DNA of 64,000 nt, taken from contig NC_092577.1 in assembly GCF_037975245.1 (NCBI RefSeq), positions 1,296,001 to 1,360,000 on the forward strand. The letters are read 5' to 3'. The position numbers were made by a program, and so were the translations under genes. This stretch comes from Apostichopus japonicus. Lineage: Eukaryota; Echinodermata; Holothuroidea; Aspidochirotida; Stichopodidae. This document shows, piece by piece, positions 37,001 to 45,360 of the stretch (position 1 is the stretch's first letter; the number at the start of each line of letters is the position of its first letter). Below the pieces are notes generated by a model that saw only the letters and a program-made list of their open reading frames with translations, made no database searches and was not told the origin of the DNA.

Positions 37001-40000
37001 ATAACACTTCTTTGGGTTTTTTTTTTTTTTTTAAAGAAATTTACACTGAACTTGAAGGTTTGGTGAGCAGCTGGTTTGAGAATGAAATTGAAAATCGAAT
37101 TAAAAATTATATTATAGAAGTGTAATGTGGCTGACCTGACAAAGTCGTTGAGTAACACCAGGCATACTATAAGGAACAGGTGAGGGGAGGGGCAGAAGTG
37201 TGTTCAATCTGTCCCCCTCCCACCCCTACCCTCTTCCTACCCACTCTCTTTGAACTAAATATAAATCATTCAGCTGGATCCTCTACAAATTGGACAACTA
37301 GAGCAGCATTGCTGCAGAATCTCTAATACTTGTACTAAATGATGCTTATAGTGTATTAGTGTATATTTGTCCCTTCACTATATATACTAATGATATTTAT
37401 AACTATATGCTTGAGAGCATTTAGGTCTGGGACCATGTAGGTTAAGGTGACCAGACGTACCCCATTTTCGGGGACAGCCCTGGAATCCATGTTTCCGCGT
37501 CCCCAATTAACAAGTTTCCCAACAGTATCCCAGATTTAACAACATTTTTATTCACAACTGACTTAAAAATGTTGCAAAATCTACCTTCCTGCCCATTATA
37601 TTTAATTACATGTCCTATTAAAACACCATAGATATACACAAATAACTCCCACAGATGACCAGAATGATATAAACAAGAACTACTGTATCATGATGTAGGG
37701 TAGGGCTGTGCCGTTTAGTGTAATACGTTAAAAACGAAACTCACTTTAAACGTTTAGAATTAATCTTCTAATCATTTAAACGTTTGAGTACCGAAATGAT
37801 CAACACTTGCCCAAAAAAAACACAATTTCTTCTGAAAAGTACCATAATTTCTTCCAATCCTATACAGATCATTGAATTTGTTTGAAAATGATAAATCATA
37901 ACAATCAACCACAAGGTACAGGGTTAACAATGTCCACTCCATATAACAGAAATTTCAGTGCTAACAATAGACAATGATTCTTTTCCAAAATTCACGCGAT
38001 TTGATTGGCTAATAGTTCGTACTCATTATCTGGAAAACATTCTTGCATCTGTAGTGCTCAAAGAACACAAAGTATGTTGTTTATTCAAGAAAAACTTCCT
38101 GCAACGTTACTTTCCACTGTGTAGAGGACGAAGTTTGTTGTATAGGCTATGATATGTGTGCACTCAAATATCATAACATTAGGCCTTGCTGTCACATACA
38201 GTACGTATGTTTCGACAACAAACGATCATGGTACGGAGATGCACTTGAATCGTTGCTGAGACTATCACATCATATTTGAATCATTGTTTTGATCAGAAAA
38301 TGTTATGAGTAAACTAAAGACAATCTATGAATTTTGTGGGAATGCTAACATCTCTCTGCAAAGGATTTTTCATCTCAGAGTAGGCAAATGCTTTCTTCTC
38401 TCCGCATTGAGAATTGCTAATGTAAAATGCGCATTCATACTGCAGTAGTTTCTTTCGTTGCAAACTTTTGCGCGGTACCTTTGACCACATGCTTCAGTCA
38501 ATTTGTGTTTTGGGTGCATCGTTCGTGTGTTATCTACTGCACTTCACGCATCGACTTTACGCGATGCTGCATAAAAGTGATGGGGGGGGGGGGCTCTGCA
38601 CCATGTATTAAGGTGGGATATTATAATATAGCTTAAAATGAGGGGGAAATTTACCTCATGATATGTAGCAGTGAAAATACTTTTCTTTTGTGCATTTTCT
38701 ATTTTCAATCAGGGTAAAATTAGATTGCTGACCTTATATTTGCTGGTGCTTGATATTTACTGAAGTCAAGGGCAAAAGGTCACGTTTAAATGTTTAAACG
38801 AACCGAAATTTAAACATTGAGATCATTAAACTTAAATGCACAGCCCTAATGGAGGGTAGGCCCATAGGCCTATATCCTACTATATACGCGGAATAATGTT
38901 AAAGCGTCACGACAGTGTTACTCCTGTGCTGACCTATAGACTTACTCATGATTACGTCATCTCCTTGCTCTACTAAACTAGCACTATGAGGAAGGAGAAA
39001 CTCCTCCCCTTAGACCCCTTCCACAGGCCGCCATCATTTCGTTCCAGATTCCTATCCCAAATATATGGTCACCTAAATGTAGGTTGTTACCGCAGACTGT
39101 TATTGACACAATCTACATGTAACATTAGATGTGATGTAACTGTACATGTTCATGCACCAACACAAGGCAAAACTTAGCCCTCAATATTTATACCTGAAAT
39201 AGTGTTAGGCTACGAAAATTAAGTCACTTTGTAAATAATTCCATGAAGTCCCCAGTGATAATTTGTCAAATGAATTTCCCAAAATGACTGGTAGCAGAAG
39301 CAAGTAGAAACCATGTTGCCATAAAGCATTTACAATCTACTTAGAAGTACTTGTTGAGATAAAAGGGTTGGAAGCATGCAATCAATAATCAAATTTTAAT
39401 TTCATATACAATAGGCACAAGGTGGTCTAGACTAATATGTGTCAAAATGTCAGCTTTTTAAGTCAAAACTGGTAAATCTAAATTTTATGATAAGATTTCT
39501 AAATGTTCACATGAGTCTCAAAGAAAACAAATTCCCTGGGGTTCCCTTGGCCCCTGTATCCTACCAGTGTAACAGACACCTGTACATGTGGAAGCATCAT
39601 GTTACACCCTCTTAGTGAATATACACAAACGCAATACATTCTACAAAGCTCATTATTCCAATCCCCTAAATCCGTAAGCTATGAAAACCTGGGCTTTGAC
39701 ATGGTAGCAGCCATATATTGACCAAAAAAAAAAAAAAAAATTGTGAAAATTCGGGCAATATGCTGAGAATTTTTCGGGCACCTACTGAAAGAAAAAGAAT
39801 TTTCAATGTGTTTTTCAATGGTTGAACTGATATTATCATTATTATTGTAACAACCTCCCCAATAATTTTAACCAAAATGGAAGGGTAATAAGACGGCAAA
39901 TGATTGTATGTTAGTGGCTTGGATGTAATAACCGATGCATGCCTGCATGATATGGACATTAGCATGTTGAATGCATTCAGAGCAATGGTACCGCAGCAAG

Positions 40001-41079
40001 CTATCAACAGCAACATATATGTTAAGTTATTGCAGTCAACTACAAATTAACCATGTAGGCCTACCCTCACTAGTGTTAGGTAAGGTTTAGACTTAAAATG
40101 GCCAGCTACAGATAATACTATGGCCTAATGTTAGTCCTATTGTAATTGGGGCAGGGCAGTGTACACAACATACAGTAGTAGTTGTTAGTAGGCCATCGGC
40201 TGTAAGAGTTTACCTACTACTAGTATAGTAAAGGCTTCAAAATTGACTCACCTTGTAATTGACCCACCTTCCAATTTTACTAGCAACAATACAGCAGGCA
40301 GCCTAACATTTTTGCAGCCAATCAGAGTTACGTATTTGATGAGTTTTAATCCATTACATTTACAGGTACATGCTGATCAAATTGTGTTTTTTTTTTAAGC
40401 TTGTAACACCCTCCCACCAGATTTGTACATATTATTGGCATTTGGAAATCTTACTACATAAAAATATCCAAAATTACCTCAGTATGATGCCACTACTCTC
40501 TGTGACCTGACCTGTCGCTTAGAGGCTCAGAGCATAGCAAACAGCAACCAAAGTCAATGGATATACTGAGTCCTACACTACTGTAACTTAGTAAGCTTAT
40601 TGATGAATGTTTCAATGTAGGGGTATGAAAGAACTTGACACAGCAGACATTTTGTGGTCAAATTCTGCTCAATTGTAGGTTGCGTAGCCACAGAACGATA
40701 AATATTTTGATATCATTACATTTCTGAGGAACTACATATGAAAAACGAATACAGTTGAGTGATTTCGATTTTCCGCTGATAGACATCGTTAAACAAATCC
40801 TTAAGTTAGTGCGTCAATTTTGAGTCCACCTGTGACCCTGCTACAAAAGGACAACGTATTCGTCGCATGTTAGGCAGACATGAATAGATTGAGGCAGGCT
40901 ATAGTATAGGTGTTAGAGCATATACAGTATGCATAGAGACTGTAGCCTACGGTCTAGTCAAGCCTAGATCTATACGTATACATACGTTGCGAGTCTGTGG
41001 TTAAGGACCAACGACAGGCTTGCCTGGTTTGCCTTGGTCGTTGTAAAAGAAGTTTTCGGGAAAATTACATACCTGTCAT
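19386..41079 (-). CDS. amidase-signature-family hydrolase (bacterial amidase type), 516 aa, 11 exons
   Basis: Coding exons in transcript order: 41079-41073, 32764-32524, 30895-30723, 29680-29541, 27678-27478, 26846-26772, 26295-26130, 25441-25379, 22578-22478, 21688-21502, 19582-19386. Lengths add to exactly 517 codons with the stop, every border is GT-AG, and every phase agrees. The start ATGACAG lies 7 nt before the first donor and reads M-T-D-N-L-Y-S-E-P across the splice. The catalytic triad is visible: Lys105 (VAIKDNI), Ser180 (AGGSSGGS) and nucleophile Ser204 (GGDQGGSVR). The intervals 75 and 24 match K96/S171/S195 of Rhodococcus amidase. N-terminal EIAQRWGL and the [18 protein letters not shown] segment also match bacterial nitrile-pathway amidases better than vertebrate FAAH. 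No signal peptide or membrane anchor is seen, so a cytosolic amide hydrolase is likely; the substrate is unknown. Introns total about 20 kb and are loaded with repeats. Confidence 0.92.
19662..20063. mobile_element. hAT-like MITE, TIR CAGGGATGTGCCCA
   Basis: Inverted ends CAGGGATGTGCCC and GGGCACATCCCTG bound 402 bp with no coding capacity. The 8-bp flanks (TCAAAGAA and AAGAAGAC) do not match exactly, so the superfamily is inferred from the end sequence. It lies in the last intron of the amidase gene. Confidence 0.6.
20820..20900. repeat. dispersed repeat fragment also present at 62645-62725
   Basis: Shared phrases GTTGCCAGATGC, CAACTTTGAAATATTCATATCTTTGC and GATGACATCATT-like sequence recur in diverged form near 62645-62725, upstream of the second amidase copy. 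Because the relative position to the exons differs, I read it as a dispersed repeat, not conserved intron sequence. Confidence 0.45.
20997..21398. mobile_element. hAT MITE with 8-bp target duplication CTTTAAAC
   Basis: Inverted ends CAGGGTTGTCCAACCT and AGGTTGGACAACCCTG, 402 bp. The flanks 20989-20996 and 21399-21406 are both CTTTAAAC, an exact 8-bp duplication, diagnostic of hAT transposition. There is no transposase inside, so it is non-autonomous. It lies in the same amidase intron as the previous MITE. Confidence 0.92.
22668..23058. repeat. 26-bp tandem array, about 15 copies
   Basis: The unit is AGGCTTAATCAATTTGAAGGGCATTT with few changes. It lies in the intron between amidase exons 8 and 9 (25379 and 22578). 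Confidence 0.93.
23606..24836. repeat. 58-bp tandem array, about 21 copies, each with splice-site look-alikes on the gene strand
   Basis: Highly uniform units, with GATCAGCTGTCTAAGG, TACTAAGGGGGCATACG and TAACTCACCTACTCTTTACT as fixed parts. Read on the transcribed (minus) strand, each unit has CCCCCTTAG|ACAGCTG, then 24 nt, then GAGTAG|GTGAGTTACG: a pyrimidine-AG acceptor followed by a strong donor. It is in the same intron as the 26-bp array. Confidence 0.95.
25805..25862. repeat. (TATG)n/(TG)n microsatellite
   Basis: TATG repeats grade into TG repeats; a second TG-rich stretch lies at 26041-26115 beside amidase exon 7. The related open frames are not coding. Confidence 0.85.
26890..27130. 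mobile_element. possible SINE/LINE 3' fragment
   Basis: An AATAATAATG-type tail next to CCTCCCGGAAGGGAGCTCAAGGCGC resembles the 3' end of a non-LTR element read on the minus strand. A related arrangement (ATT repeat, then TTTACCGGGAGCTAATCTTCC) occurs at 45110-45190. The family was not identified. Confidence 0.35.
27669..27868. repeat. ~100-bp tandem duplication copying the 3' splice site of amidase exon 5
   Basis: The two copies begin CTACCTGATGGAGGAGAGGTCA (27675) and ATACCTGATGGAGGAGAGGTCA (27771). On the gene strand each gives CTCCTCCATCAG|GTA. The left copy is the real acceptor of exon 5 (27678); the right copy is a decoy about 99 nt upstream in the transcript. Confidence 0.85.
28135..28512. 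repeat. diverged tandem duplication, about 185 bp per copy
   Basis: Both copies share TTCATTTTGATATGTAGACT, TTTTTACACCTCC-like and CAGTCTAACACCGC phrases, with many substitutions. The duplication is older than the other arrays in this gene. Confidence 0.75.
28862..29090 (+). mobile_element. tRNA-derived SINE, copy 1, with shortened head
   Basis: The head GGAGTGTTAGCTCAGTGGTT carries an A box and CCGGTTCGAGTC a B box, and the acceptor-like ends pair (GGAGTG/CACTCC). Compared with the second copy at 52169-52425, about ten bases of the anticodon region are missing. The body ends near GCTTCTTCGCGAG and an ATAC-rich tail. Confidence 0.8.
29204..29422. repeat. 58-bp perfect inverted repeat with hammerhead-like motifs (Penelope-type remnant)
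   Basis: Arms 29204-29261 and 29365-29422 are exact reverse complements with a 103-bp spacer. On the + strand the right arm reads GCCU, UUGAAGA, a GAUCCU/AGGAUC stem II with GCU loop, then GAAA and CGUC followed by AGGC. That is a type I hammerhead with a two-base-pair stem III and C3 changed to U. The left arm is the same motif on the minus strand (29207-29246). The arrangement resembles the terminal repeats of Penelope-like retroelements. Because C3 pairs with G8, strong self-cleavage is unlikely. Confidence 0.7.
29485..29525 (-). ncRNA. degenerate hammerhead ribozyme motif in amidase intron 4, sense strand
   Basis: This is a third copy of the motif. On the minus strand it reads GCCU, CUGAAGGA, the same GAUCCU/AGGAUC stem II, GAAA, CGUC, AGGC. 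The core has one extra base compared with CUGANGA, so it is probably inactive. It begins 16 nt after the 5' splice site of exon 4 (29541), on the transcribed strand. Confidence 0.55.
30955..31033. repeat. (TA)n microsatellite
   Basis: TATA/TACA dinucleotide run immediately upstream (in transcript sense) of amidase exon 3. Confidence 0.9.
31960..32540. repeat. ~193-bp tandem triplication copying the 5' splice site of amidase exon 2
   Basis: Each unit holds TTTGTAAGAACTGCAACTTG, GGTGTTCAAATGTGATCTGA, a C-rich tract, and CTATACTTACCATCCATTCA. The last phrase is the donor of exon 2 plus the final exonic bases. The real junction is at 32524; identical decoys end at 32329 and 32137 (intervals 195 and 192 bp). 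Confidence 0.93.
32765..33778. other. intron 1 of the amidase gene, unique part
   Basis: No exon or recognisable element was found in this stretch adjoining exon 2. It contains several C/G-rich and A-rich homopolymers only. Confidence 0.5.
33779..35760. repeat. 48-bp minisatellite, about 40 copies, with higher-order 400-bp duplication
   Basis: The unit contains CACCAAACCTACACATCTCT, CCTACAGTGTACAT and TGGTGTTTTGTT; variants of 50-52 bp carry GTATATCAGTGTTCTAATC. Because 48 is divisible by three, long frames without stops (up to 329 codons) arise on both strands with a 16-residue period; they are not genes. A block near 34640-34850 is repeated almost unchanged near 35040-35250, so a 400-bp higher-order step was also copied. 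It lies in intron 1 of the amidase gene. Confidence 0.96.
35761..37700. other. amidase intron 1, no feature recognised
   Basis: Mostly AT-rich sequence. Local copies of GGCACCATG/TTTTCCT phrases at 36195-36315 form a short degenerate repeat. No exon with plausible splice sites was seen. Confidence 0.45.
37701..38848. mobile_element. hAT-like element, TIR TAGGGCTGTGC, 1148 bp, non-autonomous
   Basis: The ends TAGGGCTGTGC and GCACAGCCCTA are inverted. Both subterminal regions are rich in TTTAAACGTTT-like motifs, typical of transposase-binding repeats. The flanks ATGTAGGG (37693-37700) and ATGGAGGG (38849-38856) agree in 7 of 8 bases, fitting an aged 8-bp hAT target duplication. I found no transposase domain in the interior frames. 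Confidence 0.75.
38860..41072. other. amidase intron 1, 5' part
   Basis: No further exon is needed, because exon 1 and exon 2 join in frame directly. A 116-codon minus-strand frame at 39666-40016 begins with a hydrophobic stretch but has no domain or splice support, and I do not call it. Confidence 0.45.
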
Positions 41080-41155
41080 TGTCCTGATGCTGAAGGTGCC
41101 AAGTGTGACTGTAAGGTTTGAACTTTGCAACAAACGATGAAGGCTTAGAAATCAT
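41073..41155 (-). promoter_or_regulatory. amidase first exon (5' UTR) with an overlapping upstream ORF
   Basis: The donor ACAG|GTATGT is at 41073. An ATG at 41155 opens a frame of 28 codons (MISKPSSFVAK...) that crosses the splice and stops at TAA two codons into it. That frame overlaps the true start ATG at 41079 in another phase. The upstream ATG has C at -3 and A at +4 (weak); the main ATG has A at -3. The transcription start was not identified, so the upstream ATG may or may not be in the mRNA. Confidence 0.55.
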
Positions 41156-41159
41156 GTGG

Positions 41160-43100
41160 TGCCTCTCGCTGTGTCTGAGCTAAGCTGATCTGAGAAGTGA
41201 AATCGGCATATGGTGGCATACTCCTTATATTAGAGTCTATACAGTCCGCCCGAAAGGTCCCCTGTCTCAGGAAAAGTGCCACAAAAGCAGTGGCAGTGGC
41301 TATGTCTTGCGTGTTGAAGAGCATGAATGGAAGATCGCGTGGTGCAAAAATTGGGACAATTGAGGCAATTTTAGACCCCTTTAGGCCTCCCAGGAGCAGC
41401 GTGCGAAAAATTGTTTACAACTGACGGAAAATGGTCAAGATACGGAAAATTGATGGTGCCATGAATGGCCAACTTGTCAGCTACCCAGTGATGGGTAGCG
41501 TGTAGCTAGTGAGAATTACCACCTTACTTTGTGACTAGGGTGTGTGTAAGTCAGTTGGGCTTTCAATGAGTGTATGCTACCTTAAACATCAACCAGCTGG
41601 AGAAGAGGATTACGTATAAAAAAAAGTACGCGGGGCTACACGTCGTTACCCCTCCCTGGAAGTGGATAACAGGGGACAAATAGAGAAATACTTAGGCGTT
41701 ACTCCTTGCGAAATATGAATATTTAACTTTTAATTAACTACACCAAGCTTCAGCTAGCGTTAAATCCCTGACCGAACCTCACAGCTGCGATAAGGTTGAA
41801 GGTGGCTGGTAACATTGTACTGTCTTATAAATTTGAAGTGTATTGTACAGAAATAAATTTAAATATGTTTTGTCACATATATTTGTAGGCACGTAAGCTG
41901 GATGAGTATGGCGATTGAGGTCGTTGAAACTGATTCCAGTGTAGGGGGAAAGTAGATGTGAAATGGTGCATCCTAAGGCATATTTAGGCTATAAGTTAGT
42001 ACCATAGTTAGGTCATTTAACATGCAAAGTTGGACTAAATAAATACTTCAATGTTTTTCTGTTTGAGTGAGAGAGTGGAGGGTTGAAAAGCGAGAGGGGT
42101 GGGTGCACCCAACTCTCTTTATTCGGACCTGATAACCGTGTTTGGGATCACCGAACGGTTGGTTAAAGAAGGCGTTAAGCTATTAAGCGTCCCTTAATTA
42201 TTCTACCGACGATTAGGTAAATAAGCAAAGAGCGCCATCCTTTTTTTTACCGACGAACCAGGGCCATATTATCCGGTTGTTCTGTAACGATAGTTTGAAT
42301 GTGTTCCACCTAATACAAACACTGCAAAATCACCTCAAAATGCTCGGGCCATCTGAGGGCATTCTGTACCCCCAACATAAAAATGTTTATTCAAAAACTT
42401 TATTCATTAACCGCAATTCTTCTAAGGTTTTCAAAAAAGCACATTCTTTTAACAGTTTTCTTAATTTCTCAATACAATGGTCATGTTTGTCCCAAAAAAA
42501 AAAACAAAAAAAAAAACGGCACTATTGCAAGTACAGAAATGGAAACGCGTAATGTTCATTTTCAAACTGAGGTTACTTCTTATCATGTAAAGGGGAATTT
42601 TGAGGCCCTCGGGAGATTGATGCAATATGTGGAGAATTTCAAAAGTTAAAAAATCAAATCTGACTTGACCACTAATGTATATTAATTAGTTGGTAAATAG
42701 TGATTCCACCAATGGATATTAATCAGTAAGTATTTAGTGGTTCTATACTAATGAATATTAATTAGTGAGTAAATAGCGATTTACTTATTTAGAATAAAAA
42801 CGTGACTATGGGTAAAGTACATCGTTCTTGGATCACGTTAATATCGGATAATATTTTGAAACAAAACACGTTTCCATACATAATGAATGTTGCATGTCGA
42901 CATTGATTCGATCATTCAGGTAAACCTCAACCTGTTTTCTTTGAAATTCTGTTCAGACTTCGTATATTCTGACGTAAAACTGACCGCGATCCTTGGATTG
43001 AACTATGTTCAAACAAAACTCATCAAAGTGAACCAGTTTCCTTTACGTATAGGAAAGACTAACATGCATAAGAAAGGTTAGGATAACAATTGCGGCAACA
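41160..43100. other. intergenic, mostly unrecognised
   Basis: A 75-codon plus frame at 41197-41424 and overlapping 88-91-codon frames at 42277-42649 show no known domain. Three diverged copies of a ~50-bp unit (ATTAATNAGTNNGTANNTAGTG-like) lie at 42665-42785. Confidence 0.4.
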
Positions 43101-43128
43101 GGCTTTACGAAACCGGTGGCACGGGCAG

Positions 43129-43407
43129 CGATTTTTTTCCCAGCGCGGTAAAGGCAAAGATTTGCATACCTCGCCCCCATTGGCTGGGGTCCGTATGCAC
43201 AAACAGTGGACAGTTCATACAGTACGTGTATGAGAATCACGATGCTCTGCGTGCACGCGTGTATACACATGTACATAAACGCATGCGTACATAATCGTAA
43301 ACAAGAACTTCCCAATTTGAAAATTGAGCACCTTAAGTGCAAGAACCAGCCAATGAGAAGTGAGGTATGCAAATGATGGCCTTTACCACGCTGAGGAAAA
43401 AAATCGC
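43129..43407. promoter_or_regulatory. inverted repeat with paired CCAAT boxes and octamers, promoter-like
   Basis: Arms 43129-43187 and 43347-43407 are about 85 percent complementary around a 159-bp centre. Each arm carries CCAGCCAATG, then an octamer ATGCAAAT reading outward (43160-43167 on the minus strand, 43368-43375 on the plus strand), then CCTTTACC and an A7 run. CCAAT plus octamer in mirror image is the layout of divergent histone or snRNA-type promoters. No histone frame or snRNA flanks it, so it may instead be a foldback element. Confidence 0.5.
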
Positions 43408-43980
43408 ACCCGGGCGCGTTTTTTCCCCAGGACGAACGTGGGTTTCAGGTATTTCTGGAATTTACAAAGTCATTTGATATCAGAGTTAGGGTTAAGAAAG
43501 TGGGTTAGGGATCCAATTTATATGAAAATGAAGGATTGTCGTTCATAATCTGGGGTCAAAACTAGGAAAAAAAAGATTCAGAACATGTTTTTGGAAAAAG
43601 CGTCACACGTTTGGAATTCAGGGATTTGATTGGCCGATGCACACGTTCCGGGCAGGGCTAGCGTCGGTAAGTACCGATATTACTATCAGCTTTTGAAGGG
43701 CGTACGGTAAACTTAAAAAAAAAATGGCTTTAGCTCGGCACTCAGCCACCCATATCCCACCGGCGTTGCCACCGGTTCTATGTATATTTGGATATTTAAA
43801 CTGTGGTTTTGCAGCCTGTCAAATTATCCATCGCTTTATTGAAAGCTGAAGATTAATAACTCACTAGTAAGAAACATTTCCAGGAAATGGCGTGAGTCGT
43901 GATCTACAATGACGTCAGATAAATGTAAGTAATTATAAAGTACGTTTGCACATGAAACAACTTTTCATAGATTCCTTATG

Positions 43981-44128
43981 TATATAAAGCACGTAGCCTC
44001 TGAGATCCTGGGACATATAGATCCGAGCTACGGCCAACACTTTTTATAGTTCTAGCTTTCATCTTTGAAGAAGAAATATAATTGCCACTGGCAGGACTTT
44101 GAGACTCTGTTCATTGATTCAATTTTGG
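43981..44128 (+). promoter_or_regulatory. TATA box and putative non-coding first exon of the secreted Cys-rich protein gene
   Basis: TATATAAAG at 43981-43989 is a consensus TATA box. A start about 30 bp downstream (near 44012) would give an exon ending at ATTTTGG|GTGAGT (44128). The next acceptor, CCTTCAG at about 49142-49148, lies just before the signal-peptide ATG at 49154. The link is inferred from signals only. Confidence 0.45.
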
Positions 44129-45000
44129 GTGAGTTTTATTTTGCATATATTTATGTAGAATAATCATATACATTTATATAAACTTGATTTTGATTTCAAT
44201 CCGTGCATCAAGGCTAACTTAACACAGCCGGTCGTATTATATCTGTATAACTCTTAATTATAAGATCTGGTCAGAATTCATTGTGAAAGGTTTATAATAG
44301 GAATGACCGATTACCTATATATAAAGTCACGTCGGTGAAATCAAGCGTTTGGATATTCAAATTTTATGACAAAGTATAACATTGCAAGCTACGGTTTTTG
44401 TAGCTCCATGTACCACACAGATATAGTTGTAGGCAACTTCATAGGTTTAGGGGTGTGTGTCTGCATAGTTGGGGGTACACTGTTACTTGGAAGGGGTACA
44501 GCTAGGGGCCTATTATAGGGGAGGAGAAGTGTCCTTTGCGGGGATCCATCGTCCGGAGGCTGCAACATTTCCAGGTATTTCTTGTATCTCCTCTTTTTCC
44601 CCTTCAAATTATGCTTGTTAGCTTGGCAAGTGGTTGTAGCGGGGAAGTAAATGAAGATACCAGACACCCCCATCCTACCCCCCCCCCCCTAACCTCCCTC
44701 CATCGATTCTATCTCTCAATCAAACAAGGAATTTGTATCTTACACATGCTTGGCGGCTAAAGTTATTGAGTTATTCGCCATTTAATCCAGTGCAGAAAAT
44801 GTCCACAAATGTTAAGGTATACCGAGTTTCAATTTTACATTGACGATTTATGCCTAATTTGATCCTTTCTGGTTGCGAGTTTATCGGACAAAAGCATCAG
44901 ATTATTTTCATCTGGTTTAGGCTTATTGACTTAAAGTCTGAGCTTGTTGAGAGCAGACTGTATACAAATGCAACACCACATATATAGCTGTAATATGATA

Positions 45001-45132
45001 ACATAATAATAATGATAATAATGATAGTAATGATAATAATGATAATAATCATAATAATCATAATAATCATAATAATAATCATAATCATAATCAAAATCAT
45101 AATCATGATTATTATTATTATTATTATTATTA
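45001..45132. repeat. (ATA/ATC/ATG)n compound microsatellite
   Basis: Trinucleotide repeats AATAATGAT, AATCATAAT and ATT in succession. The poly-Ile frames here are artefacts. Confidence 0.93.
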
Positions 45133-45360
45133 AAACTTTTTTTAAGAGGGTAATTCGTTTACCGGGAGCTAATCTTCCACGAGGCCCTCAAATAATACAA
45201 AAGTATGTTCTAAAAATCAAATAAATAAAATTACAACTTTGATGAAATACATGAAAGTGTAAAACTAAAAAGTTATAAATGGTTAAAATTAAAATTTCAA
45301 TGAATTATATAGATGTATTAGAACGTTCGAAATCTTTATAGAGTGATCCAATATAGAAAC

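Noticed and set aside
41073-41155. MISKPSSFVAK... frame as the N-terminus of the amidase
   Set aside because: It ends in phase 2, while exon 2 needs phase 1; continuing gives a stop at once. The later ATG at 41079 joins perfectly.
44389-44673. 94-codon minus-strand frame with a Lys/Arg-rich segment
   Set aside because: No domain recognised, low-complexity Pro/Thr tail, no supporting splice or promoter signals.
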